64,000 nt of DNA from Flavobacterium lacisediminis (GTDB lineage Bacteria > Bacteroidota > Bacteroidia > Flavobacteriales > Flavobacteriaceae). The stretch is from positions 124,001 to 188,000 of the forward strand of contig NZ_JAPCIO010000006.1 in assembly GCF_025909975.1 (NCBI RefSeq), in the 5' to 3' direction. Position numbers and translations under genes: made by a program. Numbering within the stretch: the first letter of the stretch is position 1; each line of letters starts with the position of its first letter. Under the pieces are notes generated by a model. That model worked only from the letters and a program-made list of their open reading frames with translations, did not search any database and was not told where the DNA came from. Positions 1 to 8,337 of this stretch are shown here, piece by piece.

Positions 1-1
1 G

Positions 2-577
2 TATTATGAATTGGAAAAAAAGAATAAAAGTATTGCTTTAATGTGCGCGCATTATGCGAGTTACGAATGGGTTGTTTCCATGAATTATCACATCAATTGT
101 AAAGGATTTGGAATTTATAAAAAATTAGCGAATCCGTATTTTGATAAATTAGTAAAACGAATCCGTTCTAAATTTAAAGCCGAATTAATTACTACTAAAG
201 AAACCATTCCAACCATTGCTGAAAATCATAAAAATCAGCTATTAAGCTTATATGGATTTGCAAGTGATCAATCGCCTAAAGCTGTGTCTGCCTACCATTG
301 GGCGCCTTTTATGGGACATGTCGTACCCGTTCATACAGGAGCCGAAATGCTAGCTAAACGTTTTGATATGAATGTGATTTTTCTAAGAACTAAAAAAATA
401 AAAAGAGGCTATTATCAAGCAAGCTTTGAAGTACTTTCAGATGATGTAAAATCGGTTCCTAATTATGAAATTACTGATAAATTCTTGAAGTTAGTAGAAG
501 AACAAATCTATGAAGCTCCAGAATTTTATTTGTGGACGCATAAAAGATGGAAACACTCAAAAGAAAAAGCTCAGTAA
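2..577 (+). CDS. Lysophospholipid acyltransferase family protein (lipid A acyltransferase-like), 5' truncated
   Basis: The reading frame is open to the left window edge, so the N-terminus is missing; the TTG at 11 is internal. The visible 191 residues look like the C-terminal part of the LpxL/HtrB-type acyltransferase family, which adds secondary acyl chains to lipid A at the inner membrane. The family's HX4D active-site region would lie upstream of the window. Visible support is the segment with PFMGHVVPVHTGAEMLAK followed by a strand reading VIFLRTKK, and the C-terminal EAPEFYLWTHKRWK, a typical family ending (W-x-H-x-R-W). The stop codon lies in the loop of a terminator hairpin. The family call rests on the C-terminal motif only. 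Confidence 0.75.
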   Translation, partial: YYELEKKNKSIALMCAHYASYEWVVSMNYHINCKGFGIYKKLANPYFDKLVKRIRSKFKAELITTKETIPTIAENHKNQLLSLYGFASDQSPKAVSAYHWAPFMGHVVPVHTGAEMLAKRFDMNVIFLRTKKIKRGYYQASFEVLSDDVKSVPNYEITDKFLKLVEEQIYEAPEFYLWTHKRWKHSKEKAQ

Positions 578-598
578 TAACTGAGCTTTTTCTTTTTA
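562..598. terminator. Intrinsic terminator between convergent genes
   Basis: A 13-bp perfect stem (AGAAAAAGCTCAG at 562-574 pairing with 581-593) has a TAATAA loop that contains the acyltransferase stop codon, followed by a T-rich run. It lies between convergent genes and may serve both. Confidence 0.85.
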
Positions 599-2083
599 TA
601 AATTGAACCAATTATGAACCATTTCTTTGATTTCGCCTTTGGCACTTTTATGAACAAATTCATTGGTTTTCGGATTGTACTCGTAATCCGTTCCCCATTC
701 TTTGTGATTAGCTGCTAGAGCTTTGATGTTTTCGCAAACAAATTCAATCTCTTCTGTTGTAGTCGTTGGGTGAATTGACATACGAATCCATCCTGGTTTT
801 TGTATTAAATCGCCTGAAGAAATTTTACAAACTAAATCGTGCGAAGTTTCTTGATCTACGTGTAATAAAAAGTGTCCGTAAGTTCCAGCACAACTGCATC
901 CACCACGCGTTTGGATTCCGAATTTATCGTTTAGTAATTTCACTCCTAAATTGTAGTGTAAATCATCAATATAAAAAGAAATAACTCCTAACCTATCTTG
1001 GTGTTGGTTCGCCAAAATATGTAAATTATCAATATTTCCAAGAGTTTCAAAAATATAATCTACTAACTCGTGTTCTCTATCTAAAATATTCTGAACGCCC
1101 ATTTTTTCTTTCAACTGAATCGCCAAAGCGGTTTTCATTACTTGCAAGAAACCTGGAGTTCCACCATCTTCTCTATCTTCGATATTATCGATGTATTTGT
1201 GCTCGCCCCAAGGGTTTGTCCAACTTACGGTTCCACCACCAGGACAATCTGGAACGTTATTTTTATATAAATCTTTATTAAAAATCAAAACTCCTGAAGT
1301 TCCTGGACCACCTAAAAATTTATGAGGCGAAAAGAAAATCGCATCTAAATAACTTTCTGCATCTTCTGGATGCATATTGATATTCACATACGGACCTGAA
1401 CAAGCGAAATCTACAAAGCAAACACCGTTGTTTTGGTGCATTAACTTTGCCACTTCATGATACGGAGTTCTAATTCCGGTAACGTTTGAACACGACGTAA
1501 TTGATGCAATTTTAAAACTTCTATCTTTATATTTTTCTAGTAAATTCTTTAATTCATTAATGCATAATAATCCGTTTTCATCGGCTGGAATTACTACAAC
1601 ATCTGCAATGGTTTCTAACCAAGACGTTTGATTCGAATGATGTTCCATGTGCGAAATAAAAACGATTGGTTTCAACTCGTTTGGAATAGCCGTAAACTCT
1701 TTTAAATTTTCTGGAATACGAAGTCCTAAAATACGTTGGAATTTATTCACTACACCTGTCATTCCAGTTCCATCGGTAATTAAAATATCCGAATCAGATG
1801 CGTTTACATGATGTTTGATAATGTGACGCGCTTCATGATACGCCATTGTCATTGCTGTTCCCGTAACTGAAGTTTCAGTATGCGTATTGGCTACAAAAGG
1901 ACCAAAATCATTCATTAATTTCTCTTCAATTGGGCGATATAATCTTCCGCTGGCTGTCCAATCGGTGTAAATGATTTTCTTTTCCCCAAAAGGCGATTGA
2001 AAACTTTGATTGATTCCAATTATATCTTTTCTGAATTGCTCAAAATAGCATTCTAATTGGGTTTTAGTAGTTGTAGTCGACAT
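596..2083 (-). CDS. Class V aminotransferase-fold PLP-dependent enzyme
   Basis: This 495-residue protein belongs to the class V aminotransferase/cysteine desulfurase fold. The probable PLP lysine is in FFSPHKFLGGPGTSG (about residue 255), and the upstream FVDFACSGPYV carries the cofactor-binding aspartate. A cysteine pair, RGGCSCAG, at about 395 sits where cysteine desulfurases have their catalytic loop, but the overall length and the C-terminal extension differ from IscS/SufS, so sulfur transfer is not assured. It is the last gene of a three-gene minus-strand operon (15 bp after its neighbour). The substrate is unknown. Confidence 0.8.
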   Translation of the reverse strand: MSTTTTKTQLECYFEQFRKDIIGINQSFQSPFGEKKIIYTDWTASGRLYRPIEEKLMNDFGPFVANTHTETSVTGTAMTMAYHEARHIIKHHVNASDSDILITDGTGMTGVVNKFQRILGLRIPENLKEFTAIPNELKPIVFISHMEHHSNQTSWLETIADVVVIPADENGLLCINELKNLLEKYKDRSFKIASITSCSNVTGIRTPYHEVAKLMHQNNGVCFVDFACSGPYVNINMHPEDAESYLDAIFFSPHKFLGGPGTSGVLIFNKDLYKNNVPDCPGGGTVSWTNPWGEHKYIDNIEDREDGGTPGFLQVMKTALAIQLKEKMGVQNILDREHELVDYIFETLGNIDNLHILANQHQDRLGVISFYIDDLHYNLGVKLLNDKFGIQTRGGCSCAGTYGHFLLHVDQETSHDLVCKISSGDLIQKPGWIRMSIHPTTTTEEIEFVCENIKALAANHKEWGTDYEYNPKTNEFVHKSAKGEIKEMVHNWFNL

Positions 2084-2098
2084 TGCGTTGTATTTTAT

Positions 2099-2593
2099 TT
2101 ATTCTTTCGTTTGTCTTTCGTATAAAACCGTTTCTACCGTTTCAAAATCGGTTGGTTTTCCTTCTGAAACAAAGTATTTTATTAAAACTTGCCCCCATAA
2201 ATCACCACATGAAAATTCGGCAATAATCCATCTGTGATTTAAAACTTTAGAGGTATTAATTAAAAATGGATTCCCATCAATTGGTTCATAAGGAACAAGC
2301 GGATTTCCATTTTTATTTGCATTCAAACTAATTAGATCTTCTTTTACTTTAATAGCAACTTTTTGATAATCTAAGTTATTAGAAAAGAAATACTCTTGTG
2401 CATCTTCATCACTTTCCAAAGCAAAATAATTCGCATTTGCTAAAGTAGCGACAGAATCTCTCGAAGTTTTTAAATTCGCTTTTACTTTTAGTACTTCTTT
2501 GTCTTTTGCGTCTAATATTTTAGTAGAATTCACATATTGAAAAACATTAAACAATAACGAGAAAATCAAAGCATACAAAATTACGTTCTTCAT
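2099..2593 (-). CDS. Membrane-anchored hypothetical protein
   Basis: A 164-residue protein with one N-terminal hydrophobic segment (residues 3-20) acting as anchor or uncleaved signal, followed by a short charged coiled-coil-like stretch (about 28-50) and a soluble domain with motif FSCGDLWGQVLIKY near the C-terminus. I do not recognise a characterised family. It lies 5 bp downstream of the MBL hydrolase and 15 bp upstream of the aminotransferase, so it is almost certainly co-transcribed with them. Confidence 0.75.
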   Translation of the reverse strand: MKNVILYALIFSLLFNVFQYVNSTKILDAKDKEVLKVKANLKTSRDSVATLANANYFALESDEDAQEYFFSNNLDYQKVAIKVKEDLISLNANKNGNPLVPYEPIDGNPFLINTSKVLNHRWIIAEFSCGDLWGQVLIKYFVSEGKPTDFETVETVLYERQTKE

Positions 2594-2598
2594 AAGTA

Positions 2599-3363
2599 TT
2601 AAATATTAATTTCTAAATTATCATAAGCTACAAACACATTTTCTGGCAATTTCTTTTGAATTTCTTCATGAAAACCAAACAAATGGCTGATGTGCGTTAA
2701 ATAAGTTGTTTTTGGACGCACCAAAGATATGAAATGTAAAACTTCTTCTAAATTAAAATGTGTGTTATGTGGTTCTTCTCTTAAACAATTTACTACCAAT
2801 ACTTCACATCCTTTTATTTTTTTAATTTCGGAAGCTTCCATTGTTTTTACATCAGTCAAATACACAAAATCTTGAATTCGGTAACCAAAAACTTGTAACG
2901 AACCATGATAAGCATTCACCGGAATAACAACTTCATTATTTACGGTAAATGGCTGGTCATTAATCACTTCATTTTCAGAAACTGAAGGCGCTCCTGGATA
3001 TTTATTTTCGGTTTGAAAAATATAATCAAATCGTCGTTCTAAATTTTTTAATACGCGTTCATGCGCATAAATGGCAATTGCACCCTGTTTAAAAAAGAAC
3101 GGACGAATATCGTCTAAACCGGCAGTATGATCGGCATGTTCGTGTGTAAATAACAATCCATCAATTTTAGGACATTTCGAATTTAGCATTTGTTGTCTAA
3201 AATCGGGACCACAATCGATAACAATAGAAGCGTCTTCGGTTTCAATCCAAACCGAGACACGTAATCTGTTGTCTTTTTTATCCGTACTCAAGCAAACCGA
3301 ATGATGACTTCCAATTACTGGAATTCCTTGAGATGTTCCTGTTCCTAAAAAATAAATTTTCAA
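2599..3363 (-). CDS. MBL-fold metal-dependent hydrolase (PhnP-like)
   Basis: 254 residues with the metallo-beta-lactamase signature FTHEHADHTAG (about 75-85), a further metal-ligand aspartate in YLTDVKTM and a C-terminal LTHISH. The arrangement, with N-terminal FLGTGTSQGIPVIG, matches the PhnP/cyclic phosphodiesterase branch; the substrate cannot be stated. The start codon is TTG at 3361-3363: there is no in-frame ATG upstream, and a TATTTTTG promoter element lies 16 bp before it, so an upstream start is excluded and the leader would be about ten bases. It is the first gene of the operon with the anchored protein and the class V enzyme. Confidence 0.85.
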   Translation of the reverse strand: MKIYFLGTGTSQGIPVIGSHHSVCLSTDKKDNRLRVSVWIETEDASIVIDCGPDFRQQMLNSKCPKIDGLLFTHEHADHTAGLDDIRPFFFKQGAIAIYAHERVLKNLERRFDYIFQTENKYPGAPSVSENEVINDQPFTVNNEVVIPVNAYHGSLQVFGYRIQDFVYLTDVKTMEASEIKKIKGCEVLVVNCLREEPHNTHFNLEEVLHFISLVRPKTTYLTHISHLFGFHEEIQKKLPENVFVAYDNLEINI

Positions 3364-3379
3364 AGCCTTATCTTTTGCA

Positions 3380-3387
3380 CAAAAATA
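3380..3387 (-). promoter_or_regulatory. -7 promoter element TATTTTTG for the MBL operon
   Basis: Minus-strand TATTTTTG matches the Bacteroidota TAnnTTTG consensus exactly and ends 16 bp before the TTG start. No clear -33 TTTG was found. Confidence 0.55.
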
Positions 3388-3418
3388 ACAATAATTATGG
3401 TAGTTTTTATAAAATGAT

Positions 3419-3426
3419 TAACTTTG
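3419..3426 (+). promoter_or_regulatory. -7 promoter element TAACTTTG
   Basis: Exact TAnnTTTG match 44 bp upstream of the ATG at 3471. It is divergent from the element at 3380-3387, so both operons fire from one 60-bp region. It also argues against starting the downstream gene at 3333, which would lie upstream of the promoter. Confidence 0.55.
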
Positions 3427-3470
3427 CCATTGGAGACTATTTTTTTCCAAGTACCCCAAAATTTATTTTA

Positions 3471-4949
3471 ATGAAAAGCATGGTTACAGATATTAAAGTT
3501 CGTGGAGACAGAGAGATAGAGCAAATCCCTTCCATAAAAGATAAAGCATTAAGAATCAATCTTAATGAAAACATCTATGGAACGTTTGCTGAGATTGGAG
3601 CAGGACAAGAAACGGTACGTAACTTTTTCAGAGCTGGCGCCTCGTCTGGAACGATTGCAAAAGCAATGTCGGCATACGATAAAGACTTTAGTGACGCCAT
3701 TTATGGTGTTGAAGAAGATGGTCGTTATGTTACTGAAAGTCGCTTGAAAAAGATGTTGTCGCATGAAATTAATTTGGTAGAACAACGTTTAAGTAGAGAT
3801 AAACATCCAAATAAATTGTTTTTTAGTTATGCCAATACTGTAGCAACAATTGATTTTGCTAAACAATTTAAAGGACATGGTTGGGTTGGAATCGTTTATC
3901 AAGTAGAACCAGATGAAGATTATAATGAAATTATTCTTCACATCCGTTTTAAAGAAAATGATGCCAAATTACAGCAAGAAACACTTGGAACCTTAGGTGT
4001 TAACTTAATTTATGGTGCCTTTTACAAATACAACGATCCTAAAAAACTACTTCGCTATTTATACGACCATTTAGATAAAGACCAATTAGAAATTGATACT
4101 ATTAATTTCTCTGGACCTCGTTTTGCTAATGTAGACAATCGTTTGATGAGTTTACAATTGGTTAAAAACGGCATGACTGATGCCGTAATGTTTGGTCCTG
4201 ATGGAAAAAACATTCTTCCTGCTGCGGTTTTATACAAGAAAAATATCTTAGCATTAAGAGGAAGTTTTAGACCGGTTACTAAAGTAAATATGGACATGTA
4301 TGAAGAATCATACAACATGTTCATTAAAGAAAATAAAGTAGCAGAAGAAAATACGTTTGTGGTTTTTGAGATTACGCTTTCGAATTTAAAAGCAGAAGGT
4401 GAAATTGACGAACGCGATTTCCTTGACCGTGCGGAATTGCTTTGTAAACTTGGTAAAAATGTAATGATTTCGAACTTCCAAGAGTATTTCAAAGTAGTTG
4501 AATATTTCTCTAACTATTCTAAAGCTCGTATGGGATTAGCTATGGGAGTTAACAACTTAATTGAAATCTTCGATGAGAAATATTACCGCCATTTATCGGG
4601 TGGAATTTTAGAAGCGTTTGGAAAATTATTCTATCGCGACTTAAAAGTGTATTTATACCCAATGAAAGATGAAAACGGAAACGTAATCACTTCAGAAAAC
4701 TTAAAAGTACACCCAAGAATGAAAGAATTGTACAAATTCTTCAAATTCAATGGAAAAGTAATCGATATCAAAGATTATGAAGAAAAAAACCTAGATATTT
4801 TCTCAAGAAAAATTCTTAAAATGATTTGCAAAGGCGAAACAGGTTGGGAAGAAATGCTTCCAGAAGGAACCGCAGAAATCATTAAGAAAGAAAAACTTTT
4901 CTCTTATGCTTGTGAAGTCGACTTTAAAGAAGTAGAGAAAATTAACTAA
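3471..4949 (+). CDS. Conserved protein of unknown function, about 490 aa
   Basis: A 492-residue soluble protein with no signal peptide or membrane segment; I cannot assign its function. Visible features are an early GDREIEQIP, a Gly/Ala-rich FFRAGASSGTIAKAMSAYDK at about 50-68, and conserved-looking blocks FSYANTVATI, FSGPRFANVDNRLMSLQLV and MGVNNLIEIFDEKYYRHL. It reads like an intact housekeeping protein with even codon use. The longer frame begins at 3333, but the ATG at 3471 is preferred because the promoter-like TAACTTTG lies at 3419-3426. It is monocistronic, closed by a hairpin terminator. I believe close relatives occur throughout Flavobacteriia, but this is from memory. Confidence 0.8.
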   Translation: MKSMVTDIKVRGDREIEQIPSIKDKALRINLNENIYGTFAEIGAGQETVRNFFRAGASSGTIAKAMSAYDKDFSDAIYGVEEDGRYVTESRLKKMLSHEINLVEQRLSRDKHPNKLFFSYANTVATIDFAKQFKGHGWVGIVYQVEPDEDYNEIILHIRFKENDAKLQQETLGTLGVNLIYGAFYKYNDPKKLLRYLYDHLDKDQLEIDTINFSGPRFANVDNRLMSLQLVKNGMTDAVMFGPDGKNILPAAVLYKKNILALRGSFRPVTKVNMDMYEESYNMFIKENKVAEENTFVVFEITLSNLKAEGEIDERDFLDRAELLCKLGKNVMISNFQEYFKVVEYFSNYSKARMGLAMGVNNLIEIFDEKYYRHLSGGILEAFGKLFYRDLKVYLYPMKDENGNVITSENLKVHPRMKELYKFFKFNGKVIDIKDYEEKNLDIFSRKILKMICKGETGWEEMLPEGTAEIIKKEKLFSYACEVDFKEVEKIN

Positions 4950-4952
4950 TAT

Positions 4953-4985
4953 CGAAAATCACTCCCAAAAAGAGTGATTTTTCGT
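4953..4985 (+). terminator. Intrinsic terminator
   Basis: CGAAAATCACTC pairs with GAGTGATTTT(t)CG around a short A-rich loop, directly after the stop at 4949. The run of T overlaps the 3' arm. Confidence 0.75.
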
Positions 4986-4995
4986 TTTACGCTAT

Positions 4996-5003
4996 TATTT
5001 TTG
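4996..5003 (+). promoter_or_regulatory. -7 promoter element TATTTTTG of rlmH
   Basis: Exact TAnnTTTG match only 14 bp before the rlmH ATG, which would give a leader of roughly 8 bases. Confidence 0.5.
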
Positions 5004-5017
5004 CAAAAACAAATCCT

Positions 5018-5491
5018 ATGAACATCCGCCTTTTAACTATTGGGAAAACCGACAATAAATCGTTACAAACCTTGATTGAAGATTACACCAAGCGTTTGTC
5101 GTTTTACGTAAAATTTGATTTGGAAATTATTCCCGATATCAAAAACGTAAAGAACTTATCGGAAGCCCAACAAAAAGAAAAAGAAGGCGAATTGATTTTG
5201 TCTAAAATCACACCAACTGACCATTTAATTTTATTAGACGAAAACGGAAAAACATTCAGTAGTGTTGGTTTCTCCGACTTTTTACAAAAGAAAATGAATG
5301 CCGGAATTAAAACCTTAGTATTCGTCATTGGTGGCCCATACGGATTTAGTGAAACCGTTTACCAAAAAGCACAAGGCAAAGTTTCCTTATCTGAAATGAC
5401 GTTTTCTCACCAAATGGTGCGCTTATTTGTAATCGAACAAATTTATAGAGGGTTTACGATTTTGAGAAATGAACCGTATCATCATCAATGA
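5018..5491 (+). CDS. rlmH: 23S rRNA (pseudouridine1915-N3)-methyltransferase RlmH
   Basis: 157 residues, the normal length for RlmH, a SPOUT-fold homodimeric enzyme that methylates pseudouridine 1915 in helix 69 of 23S rRNA. Diagnostic blocks are LLDENGKTFSSVGFSDFL, the SAM-binding knot VFVIGGPYGFS (about 105-115) and the C-terminal SHQMVRLFVIEQIYRGFTI...NEPYHH, with the YHH ending characteristic of the family. It is a single gene with its own promoter and an apparently very short leader. Confidence 0.95.
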   Translation: MNIRLLTIGKTDNKSLQTLIEDYTKRLSFYVKFDLEIIPDIKNVKNLSEAQQKEKEGELILSKITPTDHLILLDENGKTFSSVGFSDFLQKKMNAGIKTLVFVIGGPYGFSETVYQKAQGKVSLSEMTFSHQMVRLFVIEQIYRGFTILRNEPYHHQ

Positions 5492-5526
5492 TAAGTTAAA
5501 AGGATAAAGGAAAAGGGTAAAAGGAA

Positions 5527-6015
5527 TTAGTCTTGCCAAGAAAAATATTCTTCCGAGTTCGATATAACTTCTCTTATCGAAATAGTATCAACAATTCTCC
5601 AATGTGCTGTATATGTTCCCGCTCCATCGGAAAAGAAACCATATAAAACATATTGATTTCCTTCTTTAATTATTTTAAATTGATGTATTGATAATTCGCC
5701 ACTGAAATTTGGGTTAAACATTGATGATACATCCAAAATAATCTTATTTTTTCCTATTTCTAGAATCAAATTAGTTAATTGATTTTTAGGCTTATCTACA
5801 GGAATATCTGAGCCATACCAAAAAGCATTATCAATTGCACAAATGTATTGAACACCAAAATTGTTATTACAAATTTTTATTTGATGTTCCTTTTTGTTAA
5901 AAGTTTTTATTGTCCAATGTAACTTGATGTTATTCTCAAACACAATTATACCTGAATTTTCTTGAGCATTTATTCTCAAACTTGATAATAAAACGAGAAG
6001 AAAAACATATCTCAT
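5527..6015 (-). CDS. Exported hypothetical protein
   Basis: 162 residues starting with a signal peptide, MRYVFLLVLLSSLRINAQ (cleavage probably after A17, Q18 onwards mature, typical of Flavobacteriaceae). The rest is predicted beta-rich with no recognised motif. It lies 26 bp downstream of the lipoprotein gene in the folP direction and is probably at the end of that operon. No function assigned. Confidence 0.7.
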   Translation of the reverse strand: MRYVFLLVLLSSLRINAQENSGIIVFENNIKLHWTIKTFNKKEHQIKICNNNFGVQYICAIDNAFWYGSDIPVDKPKNQLTNLILEIGKNKIILDVSSMFNPNFSGELSIHQFKIIKEGNQYVLYGFFSDGAGTYTAHWRIVDTISIREVISNSEEYFSWQD

Positions 6016-6041
6016 AAAACCAATTTTATTATTTTAAAAAC

Positions 6042-6779
6042 CTACAACTTACACCCGCATTCAGGCAATTTCTTTTCATCATAGACGAACTCAAAAGAAG
6101 ACAATTGGATTTCGTTATTAGTTGCTTTCCAAGCCAATATTTTATTTTGAATGTATTGGTCATACGTTAATCGATTATCAAAATTCAAATGCAACATGGT
6201 AATTTTTCCATCGCTTGTAAAATCGGCAAATTCTTTGATGAAATCGATAAATTCTTCACGAGAAATATCATTTCCGTCAACGGTAATTTTGTTGTCTTTA
6301 TTGAAATTCACTGTGAAATTGTGGAAGTTTCTATAATGTTCGGCGTGTTTTTTAATAAAAAACTTAGAAAAGTGCTTGCTATACTTGAACTCTACGTCCG
6401 TAAAAGGAAAAAAAGCTAAATTCTTAGCCACACTATCCGAATAGGTAAAAACGTTCATTGTTCCCGCTTTTGAGTGCGAACTGCGTTTCTTTTTGTCTTG
6501 TAATTCCATTATTTCTGGAATGACTAATTTCAACGGTAAACGTTTGTCTATATTGAAAACCCAATTAGTTGAAGAAATCGAGTTCTTGCGATTCACTTCC
6601 ACAATTGTGTCTAATTTTTCTTTATCATCTTTATTTTCTTCGGTTTTAAAGAACATGTAAATAGGTGAATGATCTGTCATTTCTTTCATAACCGAAACAT
6701 TTTCTTGTGGCAACAAAACTTCTTCGTTATTACAAGAAAACAAGCCCATCAAGGCAACAATAGCAACTAATTTCTTCAT
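6042..6779 (-). CDS. Putative lipoprotein
   Basis: 245 residues with a lipoprotein signal peptide: LMGLFSC gives lipidation at C16, followed by NNEEV. The mature part is charged and ends in a cysteine pair, ECGCKL. No family recognised. It starts 3 bp after folP on the minus strand, so it is translationally close to folP, although a functional link to folate synthesis is not evident. Confidence 0.75.
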   Translation of the reverse strand: MKKLVAIVALMGLFSCNNEEVLLPQENVSVMKEMTDHSPIYMFFKTEENKDDKEKLDTIVEVNRKNSISSTNWVFNIDKRLPLKLVIPEIMELQDKKKRSSHSKAGTMNVFTYSDSVAKNLAFFPFTDVEFKYSKHFSKFFIKKHAEHYRNFHNFTVNFNKDNKITVDGNDISREEFIDFIKEFADFTSDGKITMLHLNFDNRLTYDQYIQNKILAWKATNNEIQLSSFEFVYDEKKLPECGCKL

Positions 6780-6782
6780 TAT

Positions 6783-7604
6783 TTATTTTAATTTACTGAC
6801 TAATTTTATACACTCCACTGCTTCTTTTACGTCATGCACTCGGAGAATTTTAGCTCCTTTTTGTAAAGCAATCGTATTCAAAACCGAAGTTCCGTTCAAA
6901 GCTTCTTGTGGTGTTTTTTCTAATACTTTATAAATCATCGATTTTCTTGAAATTCCGGCTAATAATGGCAATTCTAACATCGAAAACAACTCCATTTTAT
7001 GCAATACTTCGTAATTCTGTTCCAATGTTTTGGCAAAACCAAATCCAGGATCAATGATAATATCCGAAATTCCGAAACTTCTCGCCATTTGAATGCGCTC
7101 CGAAAAATAGAAAATCATTTCTTTTACAATGTCGTTGTAATCGGTTAGACTTTGCATCGTTTGAGGATTTCCACGCATATGCATCATGATATACGGTACT
7201 TTTAAATCGGCAACGGTTTCCAACATTTTATCATCTAACAAACCTGCTGAAATATCATTCACTATTGCTACTCCATTTTCTACTGAAGCTCTCGCAACAT
7301 TAGCTCTAAAAGTATCAACCGATAAAATAATCGTAGGAAATGTTTGAACCAATTCTTTAATAATGTGAACCAAACGCTTTATTTCTTCTTCTTCCGAAAC
7401 AAATTCGGCACTTGGTTTACTCGAATACGCACCAATATCAATAAAATCAGCACCTTCCGACAGCATTTTATCTACTTGATGAATAATCGAATTGATTTCT
7501 TTGTGCTTACCACCATCATAAAAGGAATTGGGCGTCACATTCAAAATCCCCATTACTTTTGGAGTTGACAAATCGATTAAATTTCCGTTACAATTAATTG
7601 TCAT
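6783..7604 (-). CDS. folP: Dihydropteroate synthase
   Basis: 273-residue DHPS, which condenses p-aminobenzoate with 6-hydroxymethyl-dihydropterin pyrophosphate in folate synthesis; it is the sulfonamide target. Signatures are MGILNVTPNSFYDGG near residue 18, DIGAYSSKPSA (the pterin/PABA loop), VNDISAG, MHMRGNPQTM, the pterin-binding DPGFGFAK and the C-terminal RVHDVKEAV. This is full length for the TIM-barrel family. It is the first gene of a minus-strand run with two exported proteins, and divergent from a DUF1599 gene. Confidence 0.95.
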   Translation of the reverse strand: MTINCNGNLIDLSTPKVMGILNVTPNSFYDGGKHKEINSIIHQVDKMLSEGADFIDIGAYSSKPSAEFVSEEEEIKRLVHIIKELVQTFPTIILSVDTFRANVARASVENGVAIVNDISAGLLDDKMLETVADLKVPYIMMHMRGNPQTMQSLTDYNDIVKEMIFYFSERIQMARSFGISDIIIDPGFGFAKTLEQNYEVLHKMELFSMLELPLLAGISRKSMIYKVLEKTPQEALNGTSVLNTIALQKGAKILRVHDVKEAVECIKLVSKLK

Positions 7605-7700
7605 TTAAAGTAGTTTTTCAAATTACAGTTTACGAAATCGTTTTCTTATAAAAACATGAAATTCTTTGTTAAGAATCGGTATTCTTTGTTCTTATTTTTT

Positions 7701-7708
7701 TACTTTTG
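7701..7708 (+). promoter_or_regulatory. -7 promoter element TACTTTTG
   Basis: Exact TAnnTTTG match 29 bp upstream of the ATG at 7738. It rules out the longer open frame that starts at 7666. A direct repeat of ATTCTTTGTT (7661-7670 and 7681-7690) lies just upstream. Confidence 0.5.
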
Positions 7709-7737
7709 AAAAATTTCACACAAATATACACCAAATA

Positions 7738-8277
7738 ATGTCGAATACTTCTCAACAATATGATAAAGTTATAGCGGTTTGTCGCGATTTATTTTCCAAA
7801 AAAGCGCACGATTACGGTACTGCATGGCGTATTTTACGTTTGCCATCCTTAACTGATCAAATTTTCATTAAAGCACAAAGAATTCGAAGTTTACAAGAAA
7901 ACGAAGTTCGTAAAGTGGACGAAGGCGAAGCATCAGAATTCATTGGAATCATCAATTATTGTGCGATGGCTTTGATTCAAATGGAAAAAGGAGTTGCCAA
8001 TCAACCTGACATATCAGCTGATGAAGCAGTGAAATTGTACGATGAAAAAATCGCAGAAACGAAAGCCTTAATGGAAAACAAAAACCATGATTACGGCGAG
8101 GCTTGGCGCGATATGCGAATCAGTTCTTTAACCGATTTAATCATTCAAAAATTACTTCGTGTAAAGCAAATCGAAGACAACAAAGGAAAAACTTTAGTTT
8201 CGGAAGGAATTGATGCTAATTACCAAGACATGATCAACTATTCTGTTTTTGCTTTGATTTTAATGGAAAATAAATAA
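7738..8277 (+). CDS. DUF1599 domain-containing protein, internally duplicated
   Basis: 179 residues made of two similar halves. The motif HDYG-x-AWR-x2-R-x2-SLTD occurs at residues 24-40 and again at 117-133, each followed by an R/K-rich helix and a INY(C/S)xxALI(Q/L)ME block. This is the DUF1599 arrangement; the family is conserved in Bacteroidota without a proven function. The start was placed at 7738 rather than 7666 because a promoter-like TACTTTTG sits between them. It heads a plus-strand run leading to tpiA and is divergent from folP, a link to one-carbon or nucleotide metabolism that is only suggestive. Confidence 0.85.
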   Translation: MSNTSQQYDKVIAVCRDLFSKKAHDYGTAWRILRLPSLTDQIFIKAQRIRSLQENEVRKVDEGEASEFIGIINYCAMALIQMEKGVANQPDISADEAVKLYDEKIAETKALMENKNHDYGEAWRDMRISSLTDLIIQKLLRVKQIEDNKGKTLVSEGIDANYQDMINYSVFALILMENK

Positions 8278-8287
8278 CAAGTCGTTA

Positions 8288-8320
8288 ACAGCTTACCTTT
8301 TTAGTAAGTTGTATTTTTAT
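8288..8320 (+). terminator. Hairpin with T run between DUF1599 and DoxX-like genes
   Basis: ACAGCTTAC (8288-8296) can pair with GTAAGTTGT (8304-8312, one G-T pair) around a T-rich loop, followed by ATTTTTAT. It is probably a partial or full terminator, so the downstream run may have its own start site. Confidence 0.45.
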
Positions 8321-8337
8321 AAAAATTATAAAAACAT

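Noticed and set aside
3333..3470. Upstream 46 codons of the 492-aa unknown protein
   Set aside because: This region contains both divergent -7 elements and overlaps the start of the MBL gene, so it is almost surely not translated.
7661..7690. Direct repeat ATTCTTTGTT, 20 bp apart, as an operator
   Set aside because: Ten-base repeats are common by chance in A/T-rich gaps, and spacing to the -7 element does not suit a -33 box; noted only in the promoter entry.
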